From positions 7,423-36,502 of the forward strand of contig CAUDNR010000238.1 in the NCBI GenBank assembly GCA_958430865.1: a DNA stretch of 29,080 nt, written 5' to 3'. Position 1 is the stretch's first letter. The number at the start of each line of letters is the position of its first letter. A program made the translations under genes and the position numbers. The notes under the pieces are model-generated. The model saw only the letters and a program-made list of their open reading frames with translations, made no database searches and was not told the origin of the DNA. Below are positions 1 to 13,303 of the stretch, piece after piece. The DNA comes from Entrophospora sp. SA101 (Eukaryota; Glomeromycota; Glomeromycetes; Entrophosporales; Entrophosporaceae).

Positions 1-630
1 AATGATTAGTCAAACAACTCTTCATTTTTTGAGAGAGTTCAATTGAAAAGTGTTCACTACAATAACTACAAATTGCAGTATATTTGTTAATATTAAGAAA
101 AAACAATCGCATTACTAAATTTTGATCCCTGAAATTTTTGGCAATACCAATGTTCACTTTGTCTGGTTTTGTTGCAGCATGCCCCATTTTATGATAGTGG
201 AATTTGTAGATAATGAACAGTAATGAGTTATTATCAAATTATTTTTGTAATTAACAAAGCTTTTTGAAACAGAAAAGAACCTGAAATCAAACTTAAAAAT
301 CCTAACTAAAATTAAAAAAATCGTTTAGTGGAAATTTATATTAATATTAGTATTACTCATTTTTCGGAATTATTTGAATTTATATCTATTTAGTTTTACA
401 TTAATCTTTATAAGTTTAAACTAGTAATAATTATTCTTTAAAATTCAGCATATAAATTAACACGTGGTTTATCCTTATTTAATTTTTATTTTTATAGCAA
501 TAATAGATTTTAAATTAAAATAATATATTTAATCTTCTCCAATAATAATAAAATAATTTATTGTGACGACTAACTATTCATGAAAAGAATAATTAAAAAA
601 ATATATTCAAGTCATGTTTTTTTTTTTTAA
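1..630. other. AT-rich intergenic DNA with one repeat copy
   Basis: No complete gene is visible here. The stretch is strongly AT-rich, and its only distinctive content is a 78-bp repeat copy (listed separately) that is nearly identical, in inverted orientation, to a segment 23 kb downstream. The right end is the 3' flank of the minus-strand RRM gene. Confidence 0.6.
110..187 (-). repeat. 78-bp coding-like repeat, inverted copy of 23446-23523
   Basis: Read on the minus strand, this segment matches 23446-23523 with only two mismatches in 78 bp. Both copies can be read as an open peptide beginning ATG GGG CAT GCT (MGHAATKPDKVNIG...RDQNLVM). Both differences change an amino acid (Ala/Thr and Asn/Asp). 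No family is recognised. It is probably a fragment of a multicopy gene or mobile element that was dispersed recently. Confidence 0.8.
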
Positions 631-3600
631 TCAAAAGTAATATTGAGGCGATGCGTAAGATGCGTAAGGATAAACATGACCTTCTGGTGTTTGTATATAT
701 TGTGGAGTGGGAGGTGGAAGAATCTGTCGTGTAGCTTGTAAAGAAGAAGGATGTATTGGTTGTTGCGAGGCCATAACTTCTATTTGTATTATTATTATTA
801 TGTATATAGATATAACAATAAATATTCGAATGGATAAACAAATATATTATTTAAAAGAAATTTAACCCACCACCATATGGATTGGCAAAACCCATGCCTA
901 TATGTTGTGGTGGTTGCATGAAATATGTTGGGCAATTGGCAACCTATCAAAAACATAATGAATTATTATTTAAAGAATGAATTTGTTAATGGTAAAAAAT
1001 ATATTCTTATATTATCATCGTACCATGTAAGAATGTTCAGTTGCAACCCTTTCATGAGCTTTTCGGCTTATTTCGCCTAAATGTCTGAATTTTTGTAATA
1101 AACGGCCACGATATTCGTTTGATTCCTTATATTGAACATGAACATTACGTCCAAAATACCTGGTGTTATTCTATTATTATTTTTATTTATTATTTTAAAG
1201 AGAGTAAAAAAAATAAATAATTGATTTAAATCAATCAGTAAACATTATTTTAATATATTGATTACATACTTCTCTGTCAATGGCTGATCTGGCTGAGTCT
1301 TCATTATCATATCGAATGAAAGCAAATGTCGAATGAACTTTATAAAATTTAAAAAGTTTTATTAATCTTTATTTTTAAATATGATTGAAACCGAAAAATT
1401 TTTTTTTTAAATATTTACGTTTGTAAATTAAATTCAATTCCTTGATTTCTCCGTAAACGTCAAATTTTTTGTAAAGCATTTCTTGCGTGACTCTGGGCAC
1501 AAGTTGACCAACGTAGATAGTTTTTTTGTCAATATCATTTGACCCAGGAACCACTTTATCAATATTTTCAGACCATTCCACCACAAGTCTCATGTCGTTA
1601 CTTAAATTGATAAATGCTCTGATTGCATCATCACGGTAACAGAATTTAACAAATGCACCGCTTCTAAGAACATTATTATTGTTGAACGATCTGAACATGT
1701 AAACATCCTCTAATTCACCACCAAAAGCACCCATAATTTCGTTCACCTCACGTTCCGACAAGTCTCTGGTAACATGTCCAATGAATAAAGTTCTGTTGAC
1801 TCTTGCTTGTTCAACCCGGATATGTCTACCTTCAACGATCGTGTTGTGTGCTTCAACAAGCGCCCGTCTTGCATCATCAACATTTTCAAATTGTACAAAT
1901 GAATATGGACGATTGTTACTATCTTTTAGCACCTTTACATTTAGTAACGACCCCCATTTCGAAAAATGTTGCCATACTGCTTTTTGAAGAACATCATCGG
2001 CTCTAGAAGACGACAAGCTATATATGTTGCATGATTTTTTTATTAATTTAATAATATTTTACGTCAATCAGCCAATTACAAACAAATCGTTATATTTTTT
2101 ACCTTGCCACAAAAAGGCATCCCGCAGGCAATCCACGTTTGTGATGAACGGTTGCTCTTGGTTGATGATATCCAACAAAAAATTTGTTTTGAGAATAATG
2201 GTAATAATTATTGTAACTACCAAATTGAGTTGTGGTTGTAGTCCTTTGAAAGACTTCTAATTCCTTTTTAATTACATCTTCAACAACTTTTCTTTTTACA
2301 GTGGCTTCTTCCTCGCCATCATGTTCACTATTGCTAGTACCAGTAAACTCGCTACCATCAATTTCCTTCGCCTGATTATCATTATTTTCTTTGGTATCAA
2401 TTAGTTGATCAATCTCTTCTCGATCAATCTGCTGTTCATCAGCCTTGGCATCAATCATTGCCGGTTCATTATTAATCATTACACCATCCTCTTCGACACT
2501 CATGGTGGTAGTAGTAATCGATTTTTTTGCATCCTTGACAATTTCAAGATTGTTACTAGTAGTGTCGATCAATTGATTTACATTGGTTAAAGAATCTCCA
2601 ACTTCAATGTTATTAATGTCTTGATCAGCATTTTTATTTTTAACATCATCAACATTCAATTCATCAATAACCTTCGATTCATCAATAACCTTAGATTCAA
2701 CGCTGATCTTTAGTTTATCGCCGACTTTTGGTTCTTTATTCACAACGTTTAAAAGATTCGGCTTAATAGCATTCTTAATAGTATCCTCACCCTCGTTAAA
2801 ATTAGTGATGGTGGCTGTACCGATCGATTTGGCATCTTCGGCATTTTCAACCGCATTGTCGTCAATTTCTTGAATAACTTTTCCATTGGTTTTACCTTCA
2901 ATTACTTGATCATAGTTATTAATTCTTTCTTCTTCCATGAGTTTCAATTTAATATCATCATTCACATCATTTGGCGCATTTTTTAATTCATTATTTGATT
3001 CATCAACAATCGCACTGTTCAATTCCTCATTAATGCAATTTGATTTTACAACATCAATCGAATGTTGACAAGGAGCTTGCTTTTCGTCAATTTTATTGTT
3101 AAATTCTACAGCTTGTGTACCTTTTAAATATCCTCCTTGTTGTTGTTTAGATTTGGAATGATCGTTAAGATGTGGTTGATTGGAAGATATTTCTGTAAAT
3201 GTAGATTGACGACAACCTTCATGTAATTTTTTAGCTTGATCATTAGATTCAAGAGAATAAAAAGATATATATTAATCAGACGCAATTCAATGAACACACA
3301 ATACACTAATCATCAATTTATTGATATTATTAATAAACATTTACCAGTTTTATTATTACGTTTTTTATTTTTCTTGTTTTTCTTCTTTTTGCCGTTAGGA
3401 TTAGTAGCAGTAGCAGATAGCAATGTGGAAGGTGACGATGTTGATACTGTAGTCTTATAATTAGTGGTTGTTTCAGTTGTCGATGAGGAAATTATTCCAG
3501 GTAAAGTCGACGAGGATAACTCAATAGTTGAGGAGGATGCAGTGAAAGATAAGCTGGAAGTAGAGGAAGCTACAGCTGTGAAATGGTTTTTTCTTTGAAG

Positions 3601-3786
3601 CTTTTTATTTTGATTAGGTGAAATTTGAGATTGCGTTGTTTGTAAACAATGGTCTTGGATATGATTATGATTTCTTTGGTCGTCCTCATAATTGTCAGTA
3701 CCATTGGAGTAAGTAAGTGAAAGCTTGGGTGAAAATACTTCGTATGGATTATTGTTAATTGATTTTTTTGTGAGTTTTTTATCCAT
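631..3786 (-). CDS. Three-RRM RNA-binding protein, Rim4-like (7 exons)
   Basis: Model: complement(join(631..779, 871..943, 1024..1170, 1270..1337, 1419..2017, 2103..3234, 3345..3786)), 2610 nt and 869 residues. All six introns are GT..AG and keep the frame. Residues 1-150 are Ser/Thr-rich and end in a Lys/Asn-rich basic patch. Residues 150-500 are acidic, repetitive and probably disordered. RRM1 has RNP2 CLFVAS (520-525) and RNP1 RPYSFVQF (561-568). RRM2 has LFIGHV (602-607) and RSGAFVKF (643-650). RRM3 has TIYVGQL (691-697) and STFAFIRY (727-734), the latter split by an intron. The tail after about 800 is Gln/Pro/Tyr-rich. The RRM1 signature and the following NRTLFI junction resemble the yeast Rim4 type of meiotic translational repressor; that comparison is from memory. 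A cytoplasmic mRNA-binding or translational control role is inferred. The ATG at 3786 is the only reasonable start. The RRM identity is firm and the Rim4 orthology is tentative. Confidence 0.85.
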
Positions 3787-5574
3787 ATTTATTATAATTA
3801 TGATAAGATTATTTATAAATATAAATATATAAATATATATTATTATTACTATTATTATTATTATTTTATTAAATATTAATTAGTAAAGATGAAAAAAAAA
3901 TTATTTTGAAAAAAAAGTTAATTAAGATATTAGTGGATGAAAAAAAGTATGAAAAAGATATGTAATGAGGTTTTTTTTTTAATCAATACTGAGTTTATAA
4001 AAAAAGTCTGCTGAGTTTTATTTTATACTCTTTTTTTTTTTTTTTTTTCAAATAATTAATTTTCGGGAAAAGTTGATCTGATATTGACGCGGAAAGTTTA
4101 ACGGAAAATTTTTTGTTTCCGTTTAACCTATCAATTCTATTAATAGTTATTTATTTGAATAAATAATTGCGGGATTTTTTATTAATTTTACTTTGAAAAT
4201 ACTTCATGGTGATTTTTAGGATAAGAAAAAATTTTTTTTTTTTGAGAGAAGAAAATCGAGTTTTTGAATTAGCATGTATCTTTTCAAATCACTGATCGAT
4301 AAAAGATCTGCAAACATTATCAAAACATTCATTCACTTATTTCTAAAAAAAAATCCCACACACAAATAATTTCCAAATATAACCAATAACAAATATTTAC
4401 AAAACAATACAAGTTTGTTCTGAAAGTTGAAACAGTTTAATGTAACGTAAAGTCTGATCAACATTCAGTTGTCGTCATAATTAAAAATAATCCCACCAAT
4501 CAAATCCCAACTAGAATCTAGTCTTGAATATTCCATGTCATTTCATTTGTATATTCAAATTATAAAGTTACTGTTATCTTTATAATAATTGTTATTTAAA
4601 TAATCAATAAAAATTGTTGTAGGATGGGAAATTTGTTGATGGGATTGATTGGGCCAGGCGCATTTTATTATTATATAATTGATGTTTCAAATTCTAATTG
4701 TGTAACTTACAAAAAAATTATTAGTAATAGTAATTTAATTTTTTTACTATTACCATATTTTAACCACAATGGTCATCTCTCATTGGCTTGGCAATCTCGC
4801 CAACGTGGAACGTCATGCATAATTCATGGGTTTGTTGTATTGATCATAATAAATCATTCCTTCACATTCGTAGGTATAGACAATTGGACAAATTTTATTC
4901 AATGTGCTTATATATTGCTGAGAATTTGCAATTCGGAAGAATCCATTTTATCAAATTTTCTGATTGAAAAGGAAATCGAACATTTTATCAACAGGATAAT
5001 TTAATTTATAATCATCATCATTATCGTTACTAATAATGGAATTATTGTTACTAATAACGGAATTATTATATTACTATTTATAGAATTTCTGAAAAGTGTT
5101 AGTGTTATATAGTTCTAGAGTCGATTGGCATTTGTTGTTGGTGGCTGTAGAGAGAATTCTTGTTCAAAATTTGGTGATGAAGCACTTAATATTATAAACT
5201 AGTAATAGTAATAGAAATGTAAAGTTAAAAAAAACATTTTAAAGGAAAATATTCCAAAAAATCATCAAGGGAAAAAATAAATGTTGAATATTAAAATTAA
5301 AGAGACAAAAAATGTGATAAATAACGATTATTCTTTGCCTTTCATTTCTTTCTTTAGATTATTTAAATATGATTAATATGATTGATTTATTGTAAAATAA
5401 TAATAATGATGAAATTTAATCGGATTAGAATTTGTTATTTATTACTATAACATACGTTTTTATTTTATACAATCAACAAATTTACAAGCAAAAATGAAAT
5501 GAAAATGAAAATAAAAAATAAATATTGTGATAATTAATTAATTAATTAATTAATTAGTAGATTTTGCACCAGTA
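3787..5574. other. AT-rich intergenic DNA, upstream of the RRM gene
   Basis: This interval holds poly-T and poly-A runs (for example around 4031-4048), a short imperfect duplication of an 'ATTGTTACTAATAA.GGA' unit near 5024-5067, and a run of ATTA/TTAA repeats at 5532-5556. It includes the presumed promoter of the minus-strand RRM gene and the 3' flank of the HABP4-like gene. A 126-codon open frame at 4624-5004 has no recognisable domain, and I do not call it a gene. Confidence 0.5.
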
Positions 5575-6117
5575 TTAACTTCTGGTTGAGTTGGTTTCAT
5601 TGGAGGCATGTTGAAGCACTTCAAATTCATCTGCCCTAACAACCTATTGGTATAAAAAATTAACATTTGTTGTGAAATATATATATAAATAAATAATTAT
5701 GTAAATAGATAAATACTTTTAATTTTGAAGGGGCTTTCGATGCATCTGCAGCTTTAGTATTGTCACGACCTTCTTCATATATATCATGCTCATCGTCGAA
5801 TTCATCATCCACAGTCTTACCCCAATTATGTTGTCCTGCTCCATCCTATTATTAAATATCAATTTATTAATTGTGGATTTACATAAATATATAAATGAGT
5901 ATATCTATACTTATTCAACAGAAACGTTACCTTTTTTACCATACCACGAGGATCCGTAAATCCATTTCTTTAAAACATGATTCAGAGAATTTAATTTTTA
6001 ACAAAACAAAATAGTATAGTAATAATAGTATGGTAATATTAATATTATTATTTGTTACCTTTGAGGATGGCGGTCATGTTTAACAACACTAGGTGTAGAT
6101 TGTTTTGTACGAGTCAT
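5575..6117 (-). CDS. Small HABP4/PAI-RBP1 domain protein (SERBP1/Stm1/Stf2-like), 4 exons
   Basis: Model: complement(join(5575..5643, 5717..5845, 5931..5967, 6059..6117)), 294 nt and 97 residues. The three introns are 73-91 nt, GT..AG, with matching phases. The protein starts MTRTK, the same opening I recall for yeast Stf2/Tma10-type proteins. Its core reads DRHPQRNGFTDPRG (residues 15-28) followed by KKDGAGQHNWGK (31-42). This matches the conserved G-x-G-x-H/G-NWG signature of the HABP4_PAI-RBP1 family, whose members bind ribosomes or mRNA. An acidic stretch (DDEFDDEHD, 45-53) and a polar tail follow. The family is known for ribosome association and stress or dormancy roles; a cytoplasmic ribosome-associated role here is inferred. 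The exons are too short for simple ORF finding, so the gene is easily missed. Confidence 0.8.
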
Positions 6118-9100
6118 TTTTATGATTATGATTTATTTATATATAAAATATTTTAACAGAGATATAGTTATTTTGTATTTATTATTTAATGAAATATTTT
6201 TTTGATGGAATATGAAAATTTTTTTTACTTTGGTGGGAAATTAATTTATATTTATACCACTGTAAAAGATCTACAATATAGTCATGATTATTATGATGTA
6301 AAAAAACAATGTGTCAGATGTTTATTTATGGCGTGTTTGCAAATAAAACGATCAAATGATGTCACACTATATTTTTAATATAATTTTGGTCCCCAAAAGA
6401 AAAGTAAACCCAATAATAATAAATTGGCTTAATAAAGTACCCTTGCATTAAAGCATCTTTTGGATAAGCTGACCTTACATTTTTCAGCTACTAAGCCTTG
6501 CAAGCATCCTTTCCGGGGTAGTAGGTTTTTTGTTTTGAGAAATATACTTGCAAAGATATTTTTCCTACTTTCTAAACGATACATGGGGTTATTTATCCCT
6601 ATATAAAAAAAAATATAACGTGTCCAAAAATTACAGCAATATTAGAAGCATTTTAAAAAAGAACAAAACGAGAAAATAGCTCCTTGTATACTAATACTCG
6701 AGCACTTGAAAATTGTTTAAGGAAAGAGAAGTCACTTATCAAGCTTACTGAGAAAAAAATAAAAATAATGAAAAAAGCAGCAATTACTTGATAACAAATG
6801 TAAAACTTTGGAAAAAGAAAAACAATATCAAATGATGGTGGAAGTTAAGGAATCTAACGATTACAGTTGTATTATTTGATATGTTATATGAACTATATCT
6901 ACCAAACAATAAAACAACGTATGATGCTTTATCACACTTATATTAAAGCGCTTCTAAACGGTGATATGCTTTTAATAAAATAGGCGTATTGGAGTTGAAT
7001 AGCCCAATATTTGTTGCATCTTCTTTTCAGATTAAAAAATCGGTCTTGCAAGTCTCGGTGAAATCGTCTCCATCGTAGAAGTTATCCATATATTCATAGC
7101 ATTTGTTATTCTAAAACTTTTGTAAATAAGCATTGGTATAATGTTTTTCAATTGAGCATAGCTATGTGATAATTAGTATCAAGTATAGAACAAAAAAACT
7201 CTTGCAGATCAATTCAAAAATTCTATATATTTCTTTTTTATTATTTGATCTCCTAATCAACGCTTAGCTGATTTTCCTTAAACCCCTTTGACTCAGTTAG
7301 CTCAATCTCCTGTATCCAACAAGGATATCTTTGTTCATCTTTAAATAGTCAAAATCGAAGGACATATATTTACGAGGGACCCTACTCATCACCATATAAA
7401 TCTGACATGTCAAATTGGTTTAAAAAAAGAGAAAGTGATCAATTAATCGACCGATACTCACGTCAAGTCGAGAACTTTTCAGGGCAAATTTGTCAACAAC
7501 CTACATAATTGCATTTGGTTCGATCTTATGAGAAGTGATCGACGAATTCGTTGTCATCACATCTACATGTATCGATCCCGGTCAAAGCAAAGGTGCCAGA
7601 GACTGTTTTGATAAAGGAAAACAGATGTCATTTATTATTATCATTATTTATTGAAAGGGTGGTTTTTTTTTGAAAAGATTGAAAAAAAAAACATCAATCA
7701 ACTTTATTTGCATCAAAAAAAAAAAACTTGACTTGTATATACAACAAAATATTACGCTTTTATGGAGAAAATGTTAAAATGTTTGAATGTCATTCAACTT
7801 CTTAAAACAAATAAATAAACTAGATTTAATATCAAAACACTGAAGGTTTTTCTTTGTAACATTGGGTTATATTTAGTCCTGTGATAGTGTGATGGTAAAC
7901 TTTTTACAACTACGTTTGAATTTGGTGTGTCCTGAAATCATTATTTTATTCTGGTTGCCAGGTAATCTCTTAGATACTCTCAAGGTTTCCGGAAACCTTA
8001 ATCCAAATGAGAGCATTGATTCCATCAAAAAACTATGCAAATTGTACATTTCCTACCAGTTCATCTTCATAAGAACATAATTACTTGGTTCCTTTGTAAT
8101 TCATCTTGAATAACGAATAGATGGACCTTTTGAGGACTAAGATAATAGATCTTATTTACCTCATCAGGAAAAATTTCCAACGCAATATTACACTCATAAG
8201 TTATATATAACAATAATGGATGATTTTTTCATTTCGTTTTAATTCTTCACAAATAAATATCTGAGCAAACATCGTGCGGTCAAACGAATTATAATTAAAT
8301 TCGTAATAACGAATTTTAAATGCAATTTTCTCGTCCATGTATGGGTTTGACTATAATATCCATATATATTGTTAAAATGTGAAATCTCCATTTTCGGAAT
8401 TTTTTAATCTGCCGTTAATATTAAATTTATTGATGCTATTTAAACATGTCAAAGTTGAAATTAAGCAAAAAAATTTTTTTGTTCCAAATAAATTCAATCG
8501 TGTAACAATTTTTGGAAATTTAGAAATTCCGTTAGACAGGTATTATTAATATGAACAAAAAAATTGTTTAGATGTCGCACCCAAAGGGATTGACTATGCC
8601 TTAAACACTAAGTGTGTTGATAGAAGGGTTGAACCCCAATTCCGTCCTTATCGAGGGGATTGCCAACTATCTCTCCTTTCTTATCAACACATTTATAATT
8701 GTGATGATTTTGGAATTTATATTCATCCTGAACCCTATTGTTACATATTATGGGATCTGAATAGACTGTGTATAATTTTTATTTTAAAATTTTTGTGTAA
8801 ATTTTTTTCCCTTGGTTTTAATTAATTATTATATACAACTAATAGGTTTGCTATAAGACGTTAGAAGAATAATCGCATTTATATATATAATTGAATATAT
8901 AAATAAATGTATTTGCAAAAAGAATTATATACAAAGAAGTATAAAGAAATTTTTTCTGTGGTGCTTGGAAGAATTGCTGTGCCACTGTGCCATTCAACAA
9001 AGTTTGGTCATATCGTGGATTAGGCTATTTTGGTCTTTACCTTTAGGTATAAGTCCAAAATATTGAATTTTGCAGGTAATTGACCCAAAAGGGTGTGGTT

Positions 9101-9760
9101 ATCTCGCAATATATTCAAAGTTTTTTTGTTTACCCTTTTTAAAACATTCTTTATACTTGCACTACAACAAGAATTATATTGATAAAAATGTTGGTTGGTA
9201 TATATATATTTTTTTTTTTTGACAAAATTTTTAATAATAAATAACTTATTTTTTTGTATTATGGATAAATGGTTTGCACAAACAACTAAACATCAATATT
9301 ATAAATATATGTTATATATGTTAGGAGGTAAAAATGGGTTGACTTTATTTTTAATGTTTGTTTATTCCTTAATTTAATGTTTCTTCTTGTAAATTCCACT
9401 AATCATTGTTATTTTCCTATTATATTCAGTTATCATACTTACATGATCATCTAAATTTAATCCATCTTTCAAACTCATTATATTATCAATGCCTGTTTCA
9501 CAATACATTTATTTTTATCATCTCCAATCTTCTTAATGTTCGTGATTTTTGTTCCTTTATTATTTTTTAGAAATCACAAGATGGATGATTTTGATGATTT
9601 TTTCCATGATTTTAGAATGATAGATATTAGTTTCTACATTTCAATCTTAAAATTTTTCAAGGATTCATTTATTACCTATTTAATTATATGGTAAATCTTT
9701 TCAATTAATTAATTTTATTAATACATTAATGATATTTTCTTTAAAATATCATATTATTAT
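6118..9760. other. Long AT-rich gene-poor interval
   Basis: No gene could be supported in this 3.6 kb. It contains the 5' flank of the HABP4-like gene, a decayed repeat copy near 6623-6716 (listed separately), long A and T homopolymers (for example 7681-7690 and 7716-7728), and a slightly less AT-rich patch around 7280-7620. Short open frames at 7889-8080 and 9195-9377 show no domain and no splice context. The stretch looks like degenerate repeat DNA. Confidence 0.5.
6623..6716 (+). repeat. Decayed copy of the repeat at 23626-23724
   Basis: The segment beginning CCAAAAATTACAGCA aligns over about 95 bp with 23626-23724. Both share AATTACAGC..ATTAGAAG.ATT.TAAA and a following AAAATTGCTCCTT/AAAATAGCTCCTT block, plus a CTATATAAAAA stretch a little upstream. 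In the downstream copy this encodes NYSTIRSILKK in an open frame. Here the same peptide (NYSNIRSILKK) is followed by a frame break and stops, so this copy is non-functional. Confidence 0.65.
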
Positions 9761-9974
9761 TTTTTTCTTTGAATAAATCTAAATATTTATTAATTATTTC
9801 ATACCTTTTCATTAATTGTTTCACCATTTTAATATTATCTCCATTAAATATTTCATTATCTTTTAAATTAATATATTCATATTCATTATTTCGTTATCTT
9901 TAAATATGTCTTCTAATATCATCTATTACCACTTTTTTCATTTTTTTTTCATTTACAACCTTTTAGATTCTCTA

Positions 9975-10640
9975 GATTCATTTTTTACTATTGCTGCTTT
10001 TTTTTTTTTTTGATTTTCTAGATTCATCTTTTACTACTGCTTTTTTTCTCTATATTCATCATATTCATTTACTAGAACCTTTGTTTTTCTTTTTTGATAT
10101 ATATACATTGCTTTTTCAAAATCCATCAAATCTTTTTTTGATTTTGTGTGAACTCCCTATTATTATTATTATACATTAATGTTATTAATCATTATTATTT
10201 ATATTACATTTTTGCATTTACCTCAACTACCCAAATTTTGCCTTTATTAAAAATCATCATAATTTTCCATAATAAATCTATTAAAATATAGTTTCACTTA
10301 AATCTGTTGACAATTCTACAATCCTACACAGTTCATTTTCTATATAATGAACCATTTGGCTTACGAAAAAATGCCCATTGTAAAGAGAATCTGTTATAAA
10401 CAATAATGATTTATATATGGACATATAAAGCGGGCTTAAATTTTCAGCCCATTATAACACAAGATCCATTTCAGTGAGAGTGGACTGTAATATTTTTCTG
10501 AATTATATGTTTTGAGGATTTGATTTTTTATATGATTCCAACACCTTTCCCCAAAGACAAAACATATCCAAAGAATAAGAAATTGATTTTTATGAAAGTA
10601 TAACATTAAAATTATTGTTGATTTTTTCATCATTATAAAT
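9975..10640 (-). pseudogene. Decayed coding tract of unknown family
   Basis: On the minus strand, 10640 down to about 10280 reads as protein-like sequence with good amino-acid diversity, for example SLDMFCLWGKVLESYKKSN, LQSTLTEMDLVL and FITDSLYNGHFF, interrupted by in-frame TAA codons. A second piece near 10150-9975 reads FEKAMYIYQKRKTKVLVNEY and then a Lys-rich tract. That tract contains two diverged copies of a unit of about 50 bp ending in GATGAATCTAGA / AATGAATCTAGA, also with a frame break. No domain is recognised. It may be the 3' continuation of the large pseudogene upstream, or a separate relic. Confidence 0.35.
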
Positions 10641-12521
10641 TTCTTTTAACAAATTAATATAATGAGTAATATTGATAATAAAATAAATGATTTAGAAATT
10701 AGAAGATTAATAACCGTTATCATTATCATCACGATATAATAGACTGTTTATTCACTTCAGACTCTCCAAAATTAAAGTTTTCTTCAACATGTTGAGATTG
10801 CTTTTAACATAACTGTCTACCATAATCATCATCATATTCTTCATCTTTATTACCTAAAAATAATTTTATAATATAAAATGTGTGTATATATTATTTCAAT
10901 GGATTTCACTTTTAGAAGAATAAGAAGTTGAAGTATTTGAACTTCTTCATTGTTTAATGTCATTATTAAATCATACATACTATTAAAATATTTTTGTTGG
11001 ATAAGGAATGGATGACGGAAACAAAATATTACATTAATATAGTATAAATATATAAAGATCATTTATATATATACCTGTAGTTGGTCTCATTTGGAATTGA
11101 AGTAGACTGCAAATCTTTAATAGTGATCAATAAGCCTTATAATATTAATATTTTTTGCTTTTTTTTCTTTACTATCATCGTCCATACATAACTATTAAAA
11201 TATATTATTGTCCTAACACATATTAAACATACACAACATATGCTAATGATATATTCATCATTTTTTAAAAATGTTATCAACAGCAATGCATTTAATTACT
11301 TTGAAATTTTCTACAAATGCTAATTTATAATCAATTTTCTCATGGTTAACTTTGAATTTAATAGGAATATCGGAATTGAAAAGTGCCTAAATCTAAAAGG
11401 ATATCATCCTTGAAATCGTTTGCATTTATTATATATTGTTTAAGATCTTTAAGGTAATCTGCATCAATGCATAAAAAACTTTTTTCATGATTTTTTTTCT
11501 TTATAAAATGCAAATAAATTCTTTACTGCCCAAATATTGAATTTCTGGTTTATAAATCTTTTATTGCCAACTTGCTTAAACATCCAAGTGCTAAAGCTGA
11601 AATATTAAGCTCTTTATTATGTCATCTAAAGTTGAATAATTAATAATCTATATAATTTTTTTCAAAAACACGTTGAACATAGCCATTATTATTTTGTTGT
11701 TTGCTTACCTTTTCTCTCAGTAAAAAATGAACATTTGGCCGATACCCTTTTGAATTCCTATTTCTTATGATCAAACCTTACTACTATCCATCAATAATTT
11801 TTTCAGGCCCTCCTTTCTTTCGGATCCAAGTTTTGTTTAATTGCCCATCTTCTTTACTCACGCCTTACTGGTTTCTCCAGTTTTATCAAAAAAGAACTGT
11901 AAGTTTGTAGTTTATATAGTTGATGATTTGATAGGATAATTAAATTGATGTTCATCTTCTGTAATTTTTGATTTGGGCGCCAGTGGTAACTTTTCTTTCC
12001 TAAAAGGAATCAGGTTTCAATAAATTTTATTTCCAGAATTTAGTATCTTTGATTCATATCAAAAAAAAAAGTTCACTTACAAATTATTAAATATGCGACT
12101 AGCTTTATTATCCAAATCACTTTCATCATTTGATACGAAATTATAATCTAAGCCCATTGCAATATGACTGCAAACTTCATATAATGAGGGCGAAAGGGGG
12201 CCAGTCAAAATCGATTTTTTGACAGCGTAAGGATTAGTATTGACTACTTGATCCCATTCGTATGTGGTAAAAGTAGAATATGGACATGGTCTAATCAACA
12301 CGATTATTGACTAAAATATAAATACGAGAAGGTTAAATTGGTATATTTTCAATGAATATGCAATGAAATTATAAATGCTTGCAATATTTCACACTTGTCT
12401 TTCCGTGTTATTTTTACACCATTTACTACATTTTTTATTAATTGCATTTGGTATTCTTTGAACTTTCTTGACATTAAATTGTGTTTACGATCCACTAAAA
12501 CGAAATTACAAATTTTCAGTT

Positions 12522-12529
12522 ATATAAAT
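12522..12529. repeat. 8-bp target-site duplication, left copy
   Basis: ATATAAAT directly precedes the left inverted repeat of the hAT-like element. An identical octamer follows the right inverted repeat at 13296-13303. Eight-bp duplications are the hallmark of hAT insertions. Confidence 0.85.
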
Positions 12530-13295
12530 TAATGGTGCCATCTGTAAATAGTTTGGCTATTCTGTAATATGACAACTTTTCAATTATGCAGTTGTCAGAA
12601 AATCTGTAATATGTATCTGTAATTCTATAATTCTGTAATGTAATTTTGTAATTCTGTAAAATATGTTATGTAAATTGGAAATTATAAATCAAATCAATTT
12701 TTTGCAGTTTTATTCATAAACTTTTTAAATTTAAAAAATTATAAAAATATATATTATCATACATTGTAATAATCTTCAAAACCCATTAATTCATGAGCTA
12801 CTTCTATGGGATCATAATCATCGCCTCCAGTCTCTTCATCAAAAAATCCACATCTAATTCTTCTATTATATTACATTTCATTTAACACCTTCTCCACATT
12901 CATTGCATTCGTTTGCTAAATGAGAACATAAGATTCCGGGTTTTGCAAATGCCCCATTTTTATGACAACTTATACACTCACCTTCATATATACCATTTCC
13001 TTTTTCTTGACCTTGAATAAATTGCCTCCATACACCTGTAAATTGTCTGCCACGATTAATAGAATTGCTTGGTTCTTTTCTTGGTCTTTTGTTCATTATA
13101 AAAAATTTTGTTAAAAGTTTATTTTTTATTTTATATATATATATATAAGATTACAGAATTACAGATACATTTACATATTACAGAGAATTACAGATTTTGG
13201 CACTTGGTTGCAAATAGTATGACAATTCGGTTGCTAGATACAACTTGGTTGCTAGATACAACTTCTTTAAATCTGATTTACAGACGGCATCATTA
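12530..13295 (-). mobile_element. Non-autonomous hAT element, 766 bp
   Basis: The element is bounded by 20-bp terminal inverted repeats, TAATGGTGCCATCTGTAAAT at 12530-12549 and its near complement at 13276-13295 (two mismatches), and by perfect ATATAAAT target duplications. Just inside both ends are clustered copies of a TCTGTAAT / ATTACAGA motif, like the subterminal transposase-binding repeats of hAT elements. The interior keeps only the two ends of a transposase gene: a BED zinc finger and an acidic C-terminal tail, joined out of frame. This is the structure expected of an internally deleted derivative that depends on a transposase elsewhere. It sits in an intron (12495-13340) of the surrounding minus-strand gene. 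Confidence 0.85.
12757..13096 (-). pseudogene. Internally deleted hAT transposase: BED finger plus C-terminal tail
   Basis: From an ATG at 13096 the minus strand encodes 72 residues beginning MNKRPRKEPSN. It contains a BED-type zinc finger: GVWRQF, then C-x2-C (residues about 41-44, GECISCHKNG), then H and C ligands in CSHLANEC. The frame stops at 12878. After a frame change, 12856-12757 encodes IEELDVDFFDEETGG...ELMGFEDYY, an acidic tail like the extreme C-terminus of fungal hAT transposases. The whole catalytic RNase-H-like and dimerisation region is missing, so the product cannot transpose. A BED-only DNA-binding peptide could in principle still be made. Confidence 0.7.
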
Positions 13296-13303
13296 ATATA
13301 AAT
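13276..13303. repeat. Right inverted repeat and right target duplication of the hAT element
   Basis: Positions 13276-13295 are the reverse complement of the left terminal repeat with two mismatches. Positions 13296-13303 repeat ATATAAAT exactly. Confidence 0.85.
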